A DNA stretch of 64,000 nt from assembly GCA_029261875.1 (NCBI GenBank), contig JAJDAL010000040.1, forward strand, positions 124,001-188,000, written 5' to 3'. Below the pieces are notes generated by a model. That model saw nothing but the letters and a program-made list of their open reading frames with translations. It was not told where the DNA came from and did not search any database. How positions within the stretch are numbered: position 1 is the stretch's first letter; each line of letters opens with the position of its first letter. Below, piece after piece: positions 33,798 to 42,052 of the stretch. The position numbers and the translations under genes were made by a program. This DNA comes from Deltaproteobacteria bacterium (GTDB taxonomy: Bacteria > Myxococcota_A > UBA9160 > JAJDAL01).

Positions 33798-34274
33798 ATG
33801 CACCTGTTGGCTCACGAGGAATACGGCCTGCGCTGCCTGCTCCAGGTGGCCTTCCACGAAGGGAAGGCACCGGTCACGATACCCGAAATCGCCGATCGAG
33901 AGGGGTTGTCGCCGGAATACACCGCCAAGCTGCTGCGCACGTTGCGTCTGGGGGATTTGGTGTCCAGCACGCGGGGCGCCAGCGGGGGCTACCGATTGGC
34001 TCGGCCCGCAGAATCGATCACCGTCTGGGAGGCGTTGGGCGCATTGGGGGGAGATTTCTTTCCCGAGGGCTTCTGCGATTGCCATCCCGGCAAGCGTGCC
34101 AGTTGCGTGCACAGTACGGATTGTTCGATCCGCGCGGTTTGGCGTGCCGCCGAACGCAGCCTGCGAGAGACGCTGGGGGCGATTACGCTTCGAGACTTGC
34201 GCCGGGACGAACGTTCGATGGAAATTTTTTTGGGGGGCGATTCGAACAAGCCCTCTTGGACTCGGCCCGTATAA
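33798..34274 (+). CDS. Rrf2 family (IscR-like) transcriptional regulator
   Basis: A 158-residue winged-helix regulator. The N-terminus MHLLAHEEYGLRCLLQVAF, the recognition helix IADREGLSPEYTAKLLRTL and the wing GASGGYRLARP are typical Rrf2. Cysteines in FCDCHPGKRASCVHSTDC (C-x7-C-x5-C plus one) are positioned to hold an Fe-S cluster as in IscR. It is followed 36 bp later by the monothiol glutaredoxin gene and faces moaA, two Fe-S-related genes that may be its targets. Confidence 0.9.
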   Translation: MHLLAHEEYGLRCLLQVAFHEGKAPVTIPEIADREGLSPEYTAKLLRTLRLGDLVSSTRGASGGYRLARPAESITVWEALGALGGDFFPEGFCDCHPGKRASCVHSTDCSIRAVWRAAERSLRETLGAITLRDLRRDERSMEIFLGGDSNKPSWTRPV

Positions 34275-34310
34275 CGCGCGCACCGTATCGCGCGCCGAAA
34301 GGAAACACCC

Positions 34311-34631
34311 ATGAGCCTCGACCAAGCGACCCGCGAGAAGATTTCTTCCCTGATCGAATCCAACGACGTCGTCCTCTTCATGAAGGGCGATCGCCAGATG
34401 CCCCAGTGTGGGTTCTCGGCCCAGGTGGTACAGATTCTCGACAGCCTCGTTCCCGACTACGCCACGTTGGACGTGCTCTCGAACCCCGATGTGCGTCAGG
34501 GAATCAAAGAGTTCTCCGCCTGGCCGACCGTTCCCCAGCTGTACGTCCGGGGAGAGTTCATCGGTGGATGCGACATCGTGCGAGAGCTCTACATGTCGGG
34601 CGATCTGGCAGCGAAACTCAAGCCTTCTTAG
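34311..34631 (+). CDS. grxD: Monothiol glutaredoxin (Grx4 type)
   Basis: A 106-residue CGFS glutaredoxin. The active-site C33 lies in [11 protein letters not shown], and [20 protein letters not shown] is the glutathione-binding block. Grx4 proteins bind and deliver 2Fe-2S clusters with BolA or Fe-S carriers. Co-transcription with an IscR-like gene fits Fe-S homeostasis. AGGA precedes the ATG. Its stop shares TTAG with the convergent isoaspartyl peptidase. Confidence 0.95.
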   Translation: MSLDQATREKISSLIESNDVVLFMKGDRQMPQCGFSAQVVQILDSLVPDYATLDVLSNPDVRQGIKEFSAWPTVPQLYVRGEFIGGCDIVRELYMSGDLAAKLKPS

Positions 34632-35548
34632 GTCGAAGCGCTTTTCCCGGCCGCGACGAAAACCCGAGCCCCCGTCCGCGCGACCCCGCGGTACATGCCC
34701 GGCGTGTTGAAGGGAAGTGCGAATTCGCCCTGCGGATTGATCGCAATGCATCCGCCGCGCCCTCCGCATTCCGCCATTTCCGCGAGGGCGAGTTCACAAG
34801 CGCGCGCGAGCGTCTTGCCCTCTCGTAGGATTCGCGCGTGAACTCCGTTCGCGAACGCGGATCGCAGCGCTGCTTCGCCATCGCCCGTCGCCGACACCGC
34901 ACAACTCGCATCATCGGCCCAGGTTCCCGCTCCGATGATCGGGCTGTCGCCCACGCGGCCCCCATGTTGATTCGTCATTCCACCGGTCGAAGTCGCCGCG
35001 GCGAGGTGGCCGCCCTGGTCGAGCGCCACCGCGCCAACGGTGCCGTGGCTTTCCTCGTCGTGGTCGAGGCTGATGCGCGCGCCGGCTCGCGCGCGCTCCC
35101 ATTGCGCCCGCCGCGCTTCGGTAACCAGATGTTTGGGATCTGCGGGTCGGGCACCGTGCTCGAAGCAGAAAGACTCGGCTCCGGAACCCACCAGCAGGAC
35201 GTGGGGACTGCGTTCCAACACGAGCCGCGCACCGGCAATCGGGTTCTGGAGACGCTGCAATGCGGCAACCGCACCGGCCCGCCGCCCGGCACCGTCCATG
35301 ATCGCCGCATCCATCTCCACGATCCCATCGCAGGTGAGCACCGAACCGCAACCGGCGTTGAATTCCGGATCGTCTTCGAGGGACATGACGACCTGCTCCA
35401 CGACGTCGAGCGCGGACTCCCCCGAACTCAACGCCTCGAATCCCCGGGTCAGAATCGACTCGAGCGAGGCCAATCGTTTCGCGACGCGGGGACCCGACCC
35501 GACGTTTCCCGCACCGCCGTGGGCCGCCAATAGGATCCGTTCCGTCAC
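34628..35548 (-). CDS. Isoaspartyl peptidase / L-asparaginase (Ntn hydrolase)
   Basis: A 306-residue plant-type asparaginase precursor. [11 protein letters not shown] opens the alpha subunit, and autoproteolysis is expected before the Thr of [11 protein letters not shown] near residue 178, which becomes the nucleophile. The beta-subunit blocks [22 protein letters not shown] and AVSATGDGE follow. It removes isoaspartyl dipeptides or asparagine. Start GTG 35548 overlaps the MerR stop as GTGA, so the two are translationally coupled. Confidence 0.92.
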   Translation of the reverse strand: MTERILLAAHGGAGNVGSGPRVAKRLASLESILTRGFEALSSGESALDVVEQVVMSLEDDPEFNAGCGSVLTCDGIVEMDAAIMDGAGRRAGAVAALQRLQNPIAGARLVLERSPHVLLVGSGAESFCFEHGARPADPKHLVTEARRAQWERARAGARISLDHDEESHGTVGAVALDQGGHLAAATSTGGMTNQHGGRVGDSPIIGAGTWADDASCAVSATGDGEAALRSAFANGVHARILREGKTLARACELALAEMAECGGRGGCIAINPQGEFALPFNTPGMYRGVARTGARVFVAAGKSAST

Positions 35549-35949
35549 CGGGCCGATGCTCGCTTGCGTCCGATGGAACAATCGTCGAGCGTCGGACATT
35601 CGCATTCGATCAAACGGGCCAGGATTGTTTTCATGTCGCGCAGCTTCGCGATCCGCTCTTCCACTTCTTCGAGCTTACGCTCCGCCAGGCCGCGCCAACG
35701 TGCTCCCGCTGGGGTTCGTTTGGAGAAGCCGTGCAGCAACTGGCGGACCTCGGCGATGGTGAACCCGGCCTCCTGGGCGAGCGCGATTACATCGAGGGCG
35801 CGCAGAACCGATGCGTCGTAACGACGCTGGCCGCTCACGCGCGCGGGAGCCGGGAGCAGTTTTTGCTGCTCGTAGTAACGAATTGCAGAAGTGCGAACGC
35901 CAGCGCGTTTCGCCACCTCGCCGATCGTCCAGACTGTAGGTTCCTTCAT
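35545..35949 (-). CDS. MerR family transcriptional regulator
   Basis: A 134-residue regulator with an N-terminal winged helix (WTIGEVAKRAGVRTSAIRYYEQQKLLPAPAR) and a dimerisation helix. The C-terminal CECPTLDDC resembles the Cys-rich loops of SoxR and metal-sensing MerR proteins, so an Fe-S cluster or metal ligand is possible. GGGAG precedes ATG 35949. Coupling to isoaspartyl peptidase is unusual, and the signal cannot be deduced. Confidence 0.9.
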   Translation of the reverse strand: MKEPTVWTIGEVAKRAGVRTSAIRYYEQQKLLPAPARVSGQRRYDASVLRALDVIALAQEAGFTIAEVRQLLHGFSKRTPAGARWRGLAERKLEEVEERIAKLRDMKTILARLIECECPTLDDCSIGRKRASAR

Positions 35950-36022
35950 CTAAGAGCTCCCGCTTGGTTCTCCGGGTCGGAGGAAAGTTCGCTCGAACGG
36001 TCGCGCGCCAATGCAGGACATT

Positions 36023-36721
36023 TCACGATGCGCAGGAGAGGACGTCGAAGCGCCAGGGACCGGGGCGCGTCGGTTGCGCAAGGGCTCGCGCGAGGGATTC
36101 CAGAAAGCGCTCTCGCGGCCATTCTTCCGCTCCAAGGCGGGCCATGTGCTCGCTCGGAACCTGACAATCGAGAAAGTGATACCCCCAAAGGGCGAGCTGC
36201 TGAATCAAGCGAACGAGTGCCACCTTTGACGCATTCGAGTTGACACAGAACATCGATTCTCCGAAAAACGCAGCCCCCAGCGAGACGCCGTAGATGCCTC
36301 CCACCAGTTCGCCGGCTTCCCAGGCTTCCACGCTATGGGCGATCCCGCGTTCGAATAGCGCGCAATAGGCTGCGATGATCCACGGACTGATCCAGGTTCC
36401 GTCCTGGTCCGGTCGGGGCATGTCCGCGCAGGCGCGAATCACGCGCTCGAACGCAGTATCCACACGGATCTCGAAGCCGCGCCGACGCAGGGTCTTATCC
36501 AGGGTTCGATTGACGCGAAGCCGATCCGGAACCAAAACCATGCGCGGGTCCGGGGAATACCAGAAGACGGGACCTTCGGCGTACCAGGGAAAGATGCCGT
36601 TGGAGTAGGCGGCGACGAGCCAATCCGGCGTCAGATCGCCGCCGCAGGCGACGAGTCCATCGGGTTCGGCGTTTCTCGGGTCCGGAAACGCGATGCGATT
36701 GCCGAGAAGCTGAACCGGCAC
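36023..36721 (-). CDS. aat: Leucyl/phenylalanyl-tRNA-protein transferase
   Basis: A 232-residue enzyme that adds Leu or Phe to N-terminal Lys or Arg of proteins, marking them for ClpS/ClpAP under the N-end rule. FPDPRNAEPDGLVACGGDL, AYSNGIFPWY, FWYSPDPRMVL, YGVSLGAAFFGESMF and the final LDCQVPSEHM are all present and length is normal. Start GTG 36721 is seven bases after the cupin stop. clpS and clpA are not in the window, although an adjacent clpS is common elsewhere. Confidence 0.95.
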   Translation of the reverse strand: MPVQLLGNRIAFPDPRNAEPDGLVACGGDLTPDWLVAAYSNGIFPWYAEGPVFWYSPDPRMVLVPDRLRVNRTLDKTLRRRGFEIRVDTAFERVIRACADMPRPDQDGTWISPWIIAAYCALFERGIAHSVEAWEAGELVGGIYGVSLGAAFFGESMFCVNSNASKVALVRLIQQLALWGYHFLDCQVPSEHMARLGAEEWPRERFLESLARALAQPTRPGPWRFDVLSCAS

Positions 36722-36728
36722 GATCGCC

Positions 36729-37067
36729 CTACTCGGACTCGAGCCCGAAATAGGAAATCACGAGCTCTTCACTTCCCGTGTTCTCGATCTCGTGGATTTC
36801 TCTCGCTTCGACCGCCACGCAGACTCCCGGCGAGAGCGCGTACTCGTTGCCATCGACGCGGATCGCCCCCCGCCCGGCTTCGACGAAAAAGACTTCGGAC
36901 ATGTCTTCGTGACGATGCCCCGCAGCCCGCTGACCTGGCGGGAAGCGCGCCTGGGAGAAATTCGTCAGGCGGGGAAGATCGCCCTTGCGAAGCAGGACGC
37001 GTTTGCGGATGGCGGCATTGTGGGAAACGGCCTCTTCGGGCAGCTCGGCGAGTGCGGAGCGTTTCAC
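36729..37067 (-). CDS. Cupin domain protein
   Basis: A 112-residue single-domain cupin. Motif 1 is seen as GHRHEDMSEVFFVEAGRG (two His, a Glu later) and motif 2 as SPGVCVAVEAREIHEIEN, consistent with a metal-binding small beta-barrel. Start GTG 37067 has GGAGG four bases upstream and overlaps the VOC gene stop as GTGA. Substrate unknown; it might be a dioxygenase or isomerase acting with the VOC protein. Confidence 0.87.
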   Translation of the reverse strand: MKRSALAELPEEAVSHNAAIRKRVLLRKGDLPRLTNFSQARFPPGQRAAGHRHEDMSEVFFVEAGRGAIRVDGNEYALSPGVCVAVEAREIHEIENTGSEELVISYFGLESE

Positions 37068-37489
37068 TTTTCCTCCGTCGCGAGCAACCCCTTGCCGGGC
37101 ACGTGATTGACTTCGAGTCGAATCCCGTCGGGATCCTCGAACAGCAACGAGTAATACCCCGGCGCCCAGGGCCCGTCTTCGGGAGGATGCACGATGGTGG
37201 CGCCAACCGATTTCAGGTACGCAAAAACTTCGTCGACATCGGCCCTTTCGCGCGCGCGGAAACACACGTGGTGAAGCCCCACGCGAAACTGCGCGAACCG
37301 TTCGGATCGATATTGCTCTTCGGCGTGGACGATCCCGACCGCCGTCCGCCCACCCACGCAATACAACATGGCTTCGGACTCGATGACGGGTTTGAGCCCG
37401 AAGAATTGCAGCAGCCCTTTGTAGAAGGGCAGGCACGCAGCGAAATTGCTGACGGTCAACATGGTGTGGGCGATTCCGTTGATCTCCAC
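37064..37489 (-). CDS. VOC (glyoxalase/dioxygenase) family protein
   Basis: A 141-residue protein with two beta-alpha-beta-beta-beta modules. Metal-ligand positions are in GIAHTMLTVSNF (His8), GLHHVCF and LLFEDPDGIRLEVN (Glu). It fits lactoylglutathione-lyase or extradiol-dioxygenase relatives. It lies three bases behind the DsbA-like gene and overlaps the cupin gene, so the four genes 38514-36729 form one operon running into aat. Confidence 0.88.
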   Translation of the reverse strand: MEINGIAHTMLTVSNFAACLPFYKGLLQFFGLKPVIESEAMLYCVGGRTAVGIVHAEEQYRSERFAQFRVGLHHVCFRARERADVDEVFAYLKSVGATIVHPPEDGPWAPGYYSLLFEDPDGIRLEVNHVPGKGLLATEEK

Positions 37490-37492
37490 CGC

Positions 37493-38104
37493 CTAGACCT
37501 CCTTCGCTCGTCGACTCCAGTCGACGGCCGCTTCCAAACGATCGTTTCCCCAAAAGAGTTCGTCCCCCACCACGAAGCTGGGTGCCCCAAAAATTCCCAA
37601 GTGGGTCGCTTCTTCGGTCTGCCGGCGCAGCGCGTCTTTGTTCGAAGGCTCGAGGGCGCTTGCGAGTGTCGCTTCCGGGTCGCGACCCAGGTCGGCCAAA
37701 ATCTCGCCGATCACGGACGGCTCGGCGATCTCGCGATCCTCGGCGAAATTGGCCCGAAACACCGCGCGCGAAAAATCCGCACCCCAGCCTTCGGAACTCC
37801 CCAAGTGCGCCACCCGCGCCGCCAGCAGACCATTGCGTGGAAAGCGGGTCGGTCGGCGATAGGGAAGACCCACCTCCCCGCATAGACGTTCGAGATCGCG
37901 CCACATGTAGGCCCCTTTCGCGGGGTAGAGGTTGAAGGGCGAGTCGTTCCACCCCTGCGCCTTGAAGATCGGACCGAGCAAGAAGGGTTTCCACACCACG
38001 CTGCCTTGGGGGGCGACCGATTCGATCCGATCGACTGCCAAATAGGAATACGTGCTCGCGAACTCGTACCAGAACTGAATCGGCGTCAAAGCGGGCACGA
38101 TCAC
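37493..38104 (-). CDS. 2-Hydroxychromene-2-carboxylate isomerase-like DsbA-fold protein
   Basis: A 203-residue kappa-GST/DsbA-fold protein. The N-terminal FWYEFASTYSYLAVDRI has Ser in place of a CxxC, as in HCCA isomerases of aromatic degradation. The C-terminal GIFGAPSFVVGDELFWGNDRLE is the cis-Pro and family block. GTG 38104 overlaps the upstream VOC stop as GTGA and is preferred; GTG 38098 is possible. A second member of this family is at 47640. Confidence 0.87.
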   Translation of the reverse strand: MIVPALTPIQFWYEFASTYSYLAVDRIESVAPQGSVVWKPFLLGPIFKAQGWNDSPFNLYPAKGAYMWRDLERLCGEVGLPYRRPTRFPRNGLLAARVAHLGSSEGWGADFSRAVFRANFAEDREIAEPSVIGEILADLGRDPEATLASALEPSNKDALRRQTEEATHLGIFGAPSFVVGDELFWGNDRLEAAVDWSRRAKEV

Positions 38105-38514
38105 GACCCGCCGGCGCCGTCGACCGTCAACCCCACCTCTTGGCCGAAGGAGATCTCGAGGGTGTGACCGTCGGGATCGCGCAGAAACGCCCAATATCCC
38201 ACGGGGTCCCCGGCGTCGACGGGGCCCGCGGTGAGGCATTGGTCTTCGCGCGCCAAACCGCACAAACGATCGACTTCCGCCCGACTCCCACAGCCGACGC
38301 CCAGGTGCGCGAAGGGACGCAGCGGGTCGGGCACCGCCGCGGACTCGATCAACACGATGACGAAGGGACGGGTTTGGTCCGACAGCCACGCCACGCGCGC
38401 GCTGTCCTGGCGGGAGTGGACCACCCGCATCTGGGCGTACTTGGCGTAGAACGCGATGCTTTCGTCGAGCTGGGTGACGGGAAGAGCGACGTGGGTGAGT
38501 CCGACGTCGGGCAT
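38101..38514 (-). CDS. VOC family protein
   Basis: A 137-residue glyoxalase-fold protein. LTHVALPVTQLDESIAFYAKY and FAHLGVGCGSRAEVDRL mark the two modules, and FLRDPDGHTLEISFGQEV supplies the terminal Glu ligand. It is translationally coupled to the HCCA-isomerase-like gene (GTGA), which suggests sequential action on one substrate. The upstream sequence has no clear Shine-Dalgarno. Confidence 0.88.
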   Translation of the reverse strand: MPDVGLTHVALPVTQLDESIAFYAKYAQMRVVHSRQDSARVAWLSDQTRPFVIVLIESAAVPDPLRPFAHLGVGCGSRAEVDRLCGLAREDQCLTAGPVDAGDPVGYWAFLRDPDGHTLEISFGQEVGLTVDGAGGS

Positions 38515-38571
38515 GATTTCGTGGTAGTTCCTTTCGTCCCGCGCGTCAACCGGTCATCCGGTTGACCGAAG

Positions 38572-39216
38572 TCAACCCGATACCTGGTTGACCGAAAGCG
38601 CAATCAACCATTGACCCGAAAAGTAGGTCAAGAGCAGCGCGGCCTGAGCCGCGCGAAATGGGGCGCGAAAACGATCGACCGCCAGGATGGAATCCGATGT
38701 GACGAAGAGCAGTGCCCCCGCAACCGCCAACAGGGAACTCGCGTCCGGGGCCACGCCGTACTGGACCCAGGCCTGCCAGGCCATGACGACGATCGCAATC
38801 GCGTAGGCGATCGCGGGAATCCGCATGGGCCCGAAGCCCTTCCAGAGGAACGCCACCATCATGGCGCCCACTCCGAGAAAGGGGATGAGCGCGACACCGT
38901 CGAAGGCAAACCCCGTGCGGGAACCGAACCCAACGATGTAGACCACGTGCGCCACGAAGAAGCTCGCGAGCCCCGGCAGAAACCGATCCTTGGGGAGCAT
39001 CAAGAACACATCGCCCGCAAGCGAGAACAGGAGTCCAAGCGCAATGGCGCTGCGGTAATACCCGTGGACGGGTTGCGGGGCGGCGATCGCCACGGCGAGG
39101 ATCAAGATCGTAGTCAACGGCTTGAAGAGATAGACCTGCGAGCGAGGCCCCTGGTATTCCGCCCGGATATGGAGCAATGCGGAGACCAGCACCGCGACCG
39201 AAAGGGCGGCGATCAC
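38572..39216 (-). CDS. YhhN family membrane protein (lysoplasmalogenase-like)
   Basis: A 214-residue protein with seven or eight membrane helices. The family marks are YLFKPLTTILILAVA, LLFSLAGDVFLMLP and LFVTSDSILAVDRF, with conserved Asp residues that act as the active site in TMEM86B-type lysoplasmalogenases. It probably cleaves vinyl-ether lysolipids or has a related lipid role. Start GTG 39216 overlaps the methyltransferase stop as GTGA. Confidence 0.9.
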   Translation of the reverse strand: MIAALSVAVLVSALLHIRAEYQGPRSQVYLFKPLTTILILAVAIAAPQPVHGYYRSAIALGLLFSLAGDVFLMLPKDRFLPGLASFFVAHVVYIVGFGSRTGFAFDGVALIPFLGVGAMMVAFLWKGFGPMRIPAIAYAIAIVVMAWQAWVQYGVAPDASSLLAVAGALLFVTSDSILAVDRFRAPFRAAQAALLLTYFSGQWLIALSVNQVSG

Positions 39217-39989
39217 GCCGGCCCCGGCAGGCGGGCCACGATCGCAAACACCCGGTGCAACACCGCCAACGGGTCTTCGGGAAACCGCTCCGAAAGCAGA
39301 CTCCCCAACTCGGCGTCGAACGCTTCGACCCGCTCCGCGGACAAGCTCGCCCCCACACCCGCGCTCGCGCGGATGCGACCGCGCCAATCTTCATGGCTGT
39401 AGGGAACGTCGAGGTCGTAGGAGAAGGTCTCGAGTTCGCAAAAGCCGGCTTCCGAAAGACTTCGCATCCACCAGGGATGAACCCCCACGCCGCCACCGAG
39501 TTTCCACTCCGGATTGTGGGCTTCGATCAGCGTTTCGGTGACCTGGGCGACGTTGCCGTCGAGGGGGATCCAATCGAAATGGGCCAGGACCAACAAGCCC
39601 GGGCGTCGGAGAATTCGCGCGACTTCGCGCGCCGCCTTGGGGCTGTCGAACCAATGCCAGCATTGACCGGCCGTCACCCCATCCGCACAGGCGTCCGGCA
39701 GACCCGTTTCTTCGGCCCGCCCCACGCGGAAATCGATTTCCAACCCGCCCTCCACCGCTAGGCGTTTCGCTTCTCCCAGCATGCCCTCGCCGGGGTCGAT
39801 GCCGAGGACGCGACATCCGCGCGCCGCAAAACCGCGCGCGAGGGTGCCCGTTCCCGTCCCCAGGTCGACGAGCTCCTGTCCCGGAAGCCCGACGCCGTAT
39901 TCGGTTCGAAGCCGCTCGAATAGGGAATCGGGAAACCCCGCCCGATGGCGACCGTAGTCGGAGGCTGTTTTCGAAAAATCCGGCTGCAT
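39213..39989 (-). CDS. Class I SAM-dependent methyltransferase
   Basis: A 258-residue methyltransferase. Motif I is LVDLGTGTGTLARGFA near 45-60, motif II acidic VLGIDPGEGML, and CWHWFDSPKAAREVARILRRPGLLVLAHFDW completes the fold (UbiE/Methyltransf_11 type). Substrate unknown, and coupling to the YhhN gene hints at a lipid. A TATACT on the minus strand (40008-40003) lies 13 bases upstream of ATG 39989. Confidence 0.9.
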   Translation of the reverse strand: MQPDFSKTASDYGRHRAGFPDSLFERLRTEYGVGLPGQELVDLGTGTGTLARGFAARGCRVLGIDPGEGMLGEAKRLAVEGGLEIDFRVGRAEETGLPDACADGVTAGQCWHWFDSPKAAREVARILRRPGLLVLAHFDWIPLDGNVAQVTETLIEAHNPEWKLGGGVGVHPWWMRSLSEAGFCELETFSYDLDVPYSHEDWRGRIRASAGVGASLSAERVEAFDAELGSLLSERFPEDPLAVLHRVFAIVARLPGPA

Positions 39990-40002
39990 GGCGATGGGCA
40001 AC

Positions 40003-40010
40003 AGTATAGT
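40003..40010. promoter_or_regulatory. Overlapping divergent -10 elements
   Basis: AGTATAGT reads TATAGT (40005-40010) on the plus strand and TATACT (40008-40003) on the minus strand. The plus-strand element is followed by six bases and an in-frame GTG at 40017 of the GST-like gene. The minus-strand element is 13 bases ahead of the methyltransferase ATG. Confidence 0.45.
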
Positions 40011-40112
40011 GGAGAAGTGCGCATCGAAATCTCCCCGCAGGTACGTGCGGAGAATTCGATCGCGACTGGGACGTCGCCTGGCTCGAAGAATCCCTTCCCG
40101 GAGGTGCCCCCC

Positions 40113-40889
40113 TTGTCCGACTTTCTCGACATCGATCAGGCCATCGAGGCTCCGGGACTGCGGTTGGTACTGTCGGTTGGCGTACCCGGGCCCTGGGGCG
40201 AAGCGGCGAAATCGATTTTCGACGCCAAACAGATCCCCTACGCGCGCGTTCGACAGCAACCCGGCTTACCCAATGAAGCCCTCGAGCGCTGGACCCAACA
40301 GAGCGGCGCGCCCGTCGCGGTTTACGAAAAAGAGGCACCGCGTTCGAGTTGGGAGGGCATTCTTCTGCTGGCCGAGCGCCTCTCTCCGACGCCGCGTCTG
40401 GTTCCAACGGGTGCGCAAGAGCGCAGCACTTTCTTCGGTTTGGCGCACGAGCTGTGTGGCGAGTGGGGATTCGGTTGGTGCCGCCGTTTGATGTTGCTCC
40501 ATCAGGGGATGTCGATCCCCGAGCTACCGGCTTCGATCCGCGACATCATGGAGCGTCTGGCATTCAAATACGGATACGACCCCAAAAGCGCCGAGGCGGC
40601 CCCGGAGCGAGTCGGCGAAATCCTCGAACTGTTCGGTCGCCGTCTCGAAGCCCAACAGGACCGCGGCAGTCGCTTCCTGTTGGGGGATGCGCTCACGGCC
40701 CTGGACATCTATTGGGCGACGTTTGCGACTCTGATCGAACCGCTTCCTCCCGAGCAATGCGCCATCTCGAAAGCCATGCGCGCTCAGTACACTCTGGCAC
40801 CCGCACAGCGCGGGCTCCATTCTGCCGCACTGCTCGAGCACCGGGACTTCATTTACCGGGAGTATTTGAAGCTCCCACTCGAACTTTGA
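40113..40889 (+). CDS. Glutathione S-transferase-like protein
   Basis: A 258-residue protein from TTG 40113, which has GGAGG eight bases upstream. The N-terminal domain (GLRLVLSVGVPGPWGEAAKSIFDAKQIPYARV) is thioredoxin-like, and the C-terminal helical part contains SRFLLGDALTALDIYWATFATL. An in-frame GTG at 40017, six bases after a TATAGT, would add 32 residues of unremarkable sequence, so the true start is open. It ends exactly where the convergent TauE gene ends (shared TGATCA). Confidence 0.82.
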   Translation: MSDFLDIDQAIEAPGLRLVLSVGVPGPWGEAAKSIFDAKQIPYARVRQQPGLPNEALERWTQQSGAPVAVYEKEAPRSSWEGILLLAERLSPTPRLVPTGAQERSTFFGLAHELCGEWGFGWCRRLMLLHQGMSIPELPASIRDIMERLAFKYGYDPKSAEAAPERVGEILELFGRRLEAQQDRGSRFLLGDALTALDIYWATFATLIEPLPPEQCAISKAMRAQYTLAPAQRGLHSAALLEHRDFIYREYLKLPLEL

Positions 40890-41615
40890 TCAGAGAAACT
40901 GCTTCGCCACCAGCATCGCCCCGGCAGCTGCGGAAACGATAAGGACCGCCGGCCGCGTGTACCCCTTGTCCAGCAGCTTGGCGGTGCGCAGGGAGATGAC
41001 GAAGCCGATCACGATCCCGGGCACCAGCTGCAAGGCGGCGACGAACTCGTCCCAGCCGAAGCGGCCGACCAGCGCGAGCGCGCCAAGGGAGATCACCGTA
41101 CCCAACATGAAATGGCCGGCCAGCGTACCACGCAACTGCGCGCCGACGCGATGCTGATACACGAGCGCCAACGGCGGTCCGCCAATGGATGAACTCGTCC
41201 CCATGAAGCCCGAGAGCGCCCCCGCGCCGGCGAGGTTCCAACGCGTGGCCTGAACGTGGAGTCCCGAGGCCGCCATGGCGACCGCAATCAGAACCAACGC
41301 GCCCAACGCGAGCGCCATGGGTTTGGGGGGCAACACAGCAATCAGCGCCGCCCCGAGAGCGGTTCCGAAAACTCGTCCAACCAGTACCGGACCGATGTCC
41401 GCAAACGCGATGGCGTGCCGCTCGCGGAAAGCCATCAAGCCGATCAAGAGTGTGGAGGAACACATGATCGGTGCGGGGACCAAGCGCGGGTCGAGCATGG
41501 CCAGAATGGGGGCGGCCACGAGCGCGAGGCCAAAACCCACGGACCCTTGGATCGCCGTCCCCACCGCCATCACGAGGATCGCGATCCCCCAATTCACCCC
41601 ACTGAGGAGTTCCAC
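40890..41615 (-). CDS. TauE/SafE family sulfite/anion exporter
   Basis: A 241-residue protein with eight predicted membrane helices. The two family repeats are visible: VGTAIQGSVGFGLALVAAPIL near residue 18 and GALSGFMGTSSSIGGPPLALV near 132. Members export sulfite, sulfoacetate or related organic anions. Start GTG 41615 is three bases after the HIT gene stop, so it is in that operon. No sulfur-metabolism gene is adjacent to fix the substrate. Confidence 0.9.
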   Translation of the reverse strand: MELLSGVNWGIAILVMAVGTAIQGSVGFGLALVAAPILAMLDPRLVPAPIMCSSTLLIGLMAFRERHAIAFADIGPVLVGRVFGTALGAALIAVLPPKPMALALGALVLIAVAMAASGLHVQATRWNLAGAGALSGFMGTSSSIGGPPLALVYQHRVGAQLRGTLAGHFMLGTVISLGALALVGRFGWDEFVAALQLVPGIVIGFVISLRTAKLLDKGYTRPAVLIVSAAAGAMLVAKQFL

Positions 41616-41617
41616 CC

Positions 41618-42040
41618 CTAGGTGCTCGGAAGCTTCGCCGCGATCTTCGCTGCGATCCCGGAAAGTTCTTCAGAGCTCGCTTCTTTTCTTCCGTGCAACT
41701 CGAGTCCCTGACCCGGCATGCGGGGAATCAAATGCATGTGGTAGTGGAACACCGTCTGGCCCGCGGGCGCCCCGTTGAGCTGGTAGACACCCAGCCCTTC
41801 CGGGCGAAGCGCCTCCCGCTGCGCGCCGGCGACGCGATGCGATTCCGTCGCGATCTCGGCGAGGACTTCCGGCGGAATCTCGTAAATGTTCTCGTAGTGG
41901 TCCCGGGTCACGATGAGCGTGTGCCCTAGGGCTGCGGGAAAGAGATCGAGAAACGAAACGGTTCGTTCGGATTCGCAGACTCGATGGGAAGGCAGCTCAC
42001 CACGCATGATCTTGCAGAAAATGCAATTGACTTCAGACAA
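41618..42040 (-). CDS. HIT family protein
   Basis: A 140-residue histidine-triad hydrolase (Hint type). CIFCKIMRGELPSHRV opens the protein with a zinc-type CxxC, and the triad is HYHMH with H99, H101 and H103. It hydrolyses AMP-linked compounds such as AMP-lysine or dinucleoside polyphosphates. Start TTG 42040 is weakly supported by GAGG 10 bases upstream. It lies 12 bp behind the alpha/beta hydrolase gene. Confidence 0.92.
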   Translation of the reverse strand: MSEVNCIFCKIMRGELPSHRVCESERTVSFLDLFPAALGHTLIVTRDHYENIYEIPPEVLAEIATESHRVAGAQREALRPEGLGVYQLNGAPAGQTVFHYHMHLIPRMPGQGLELHGRKEASSEELSGIAAKIAAKLPST

Positions 42041-42052
42041 TGGGGCGCAACC

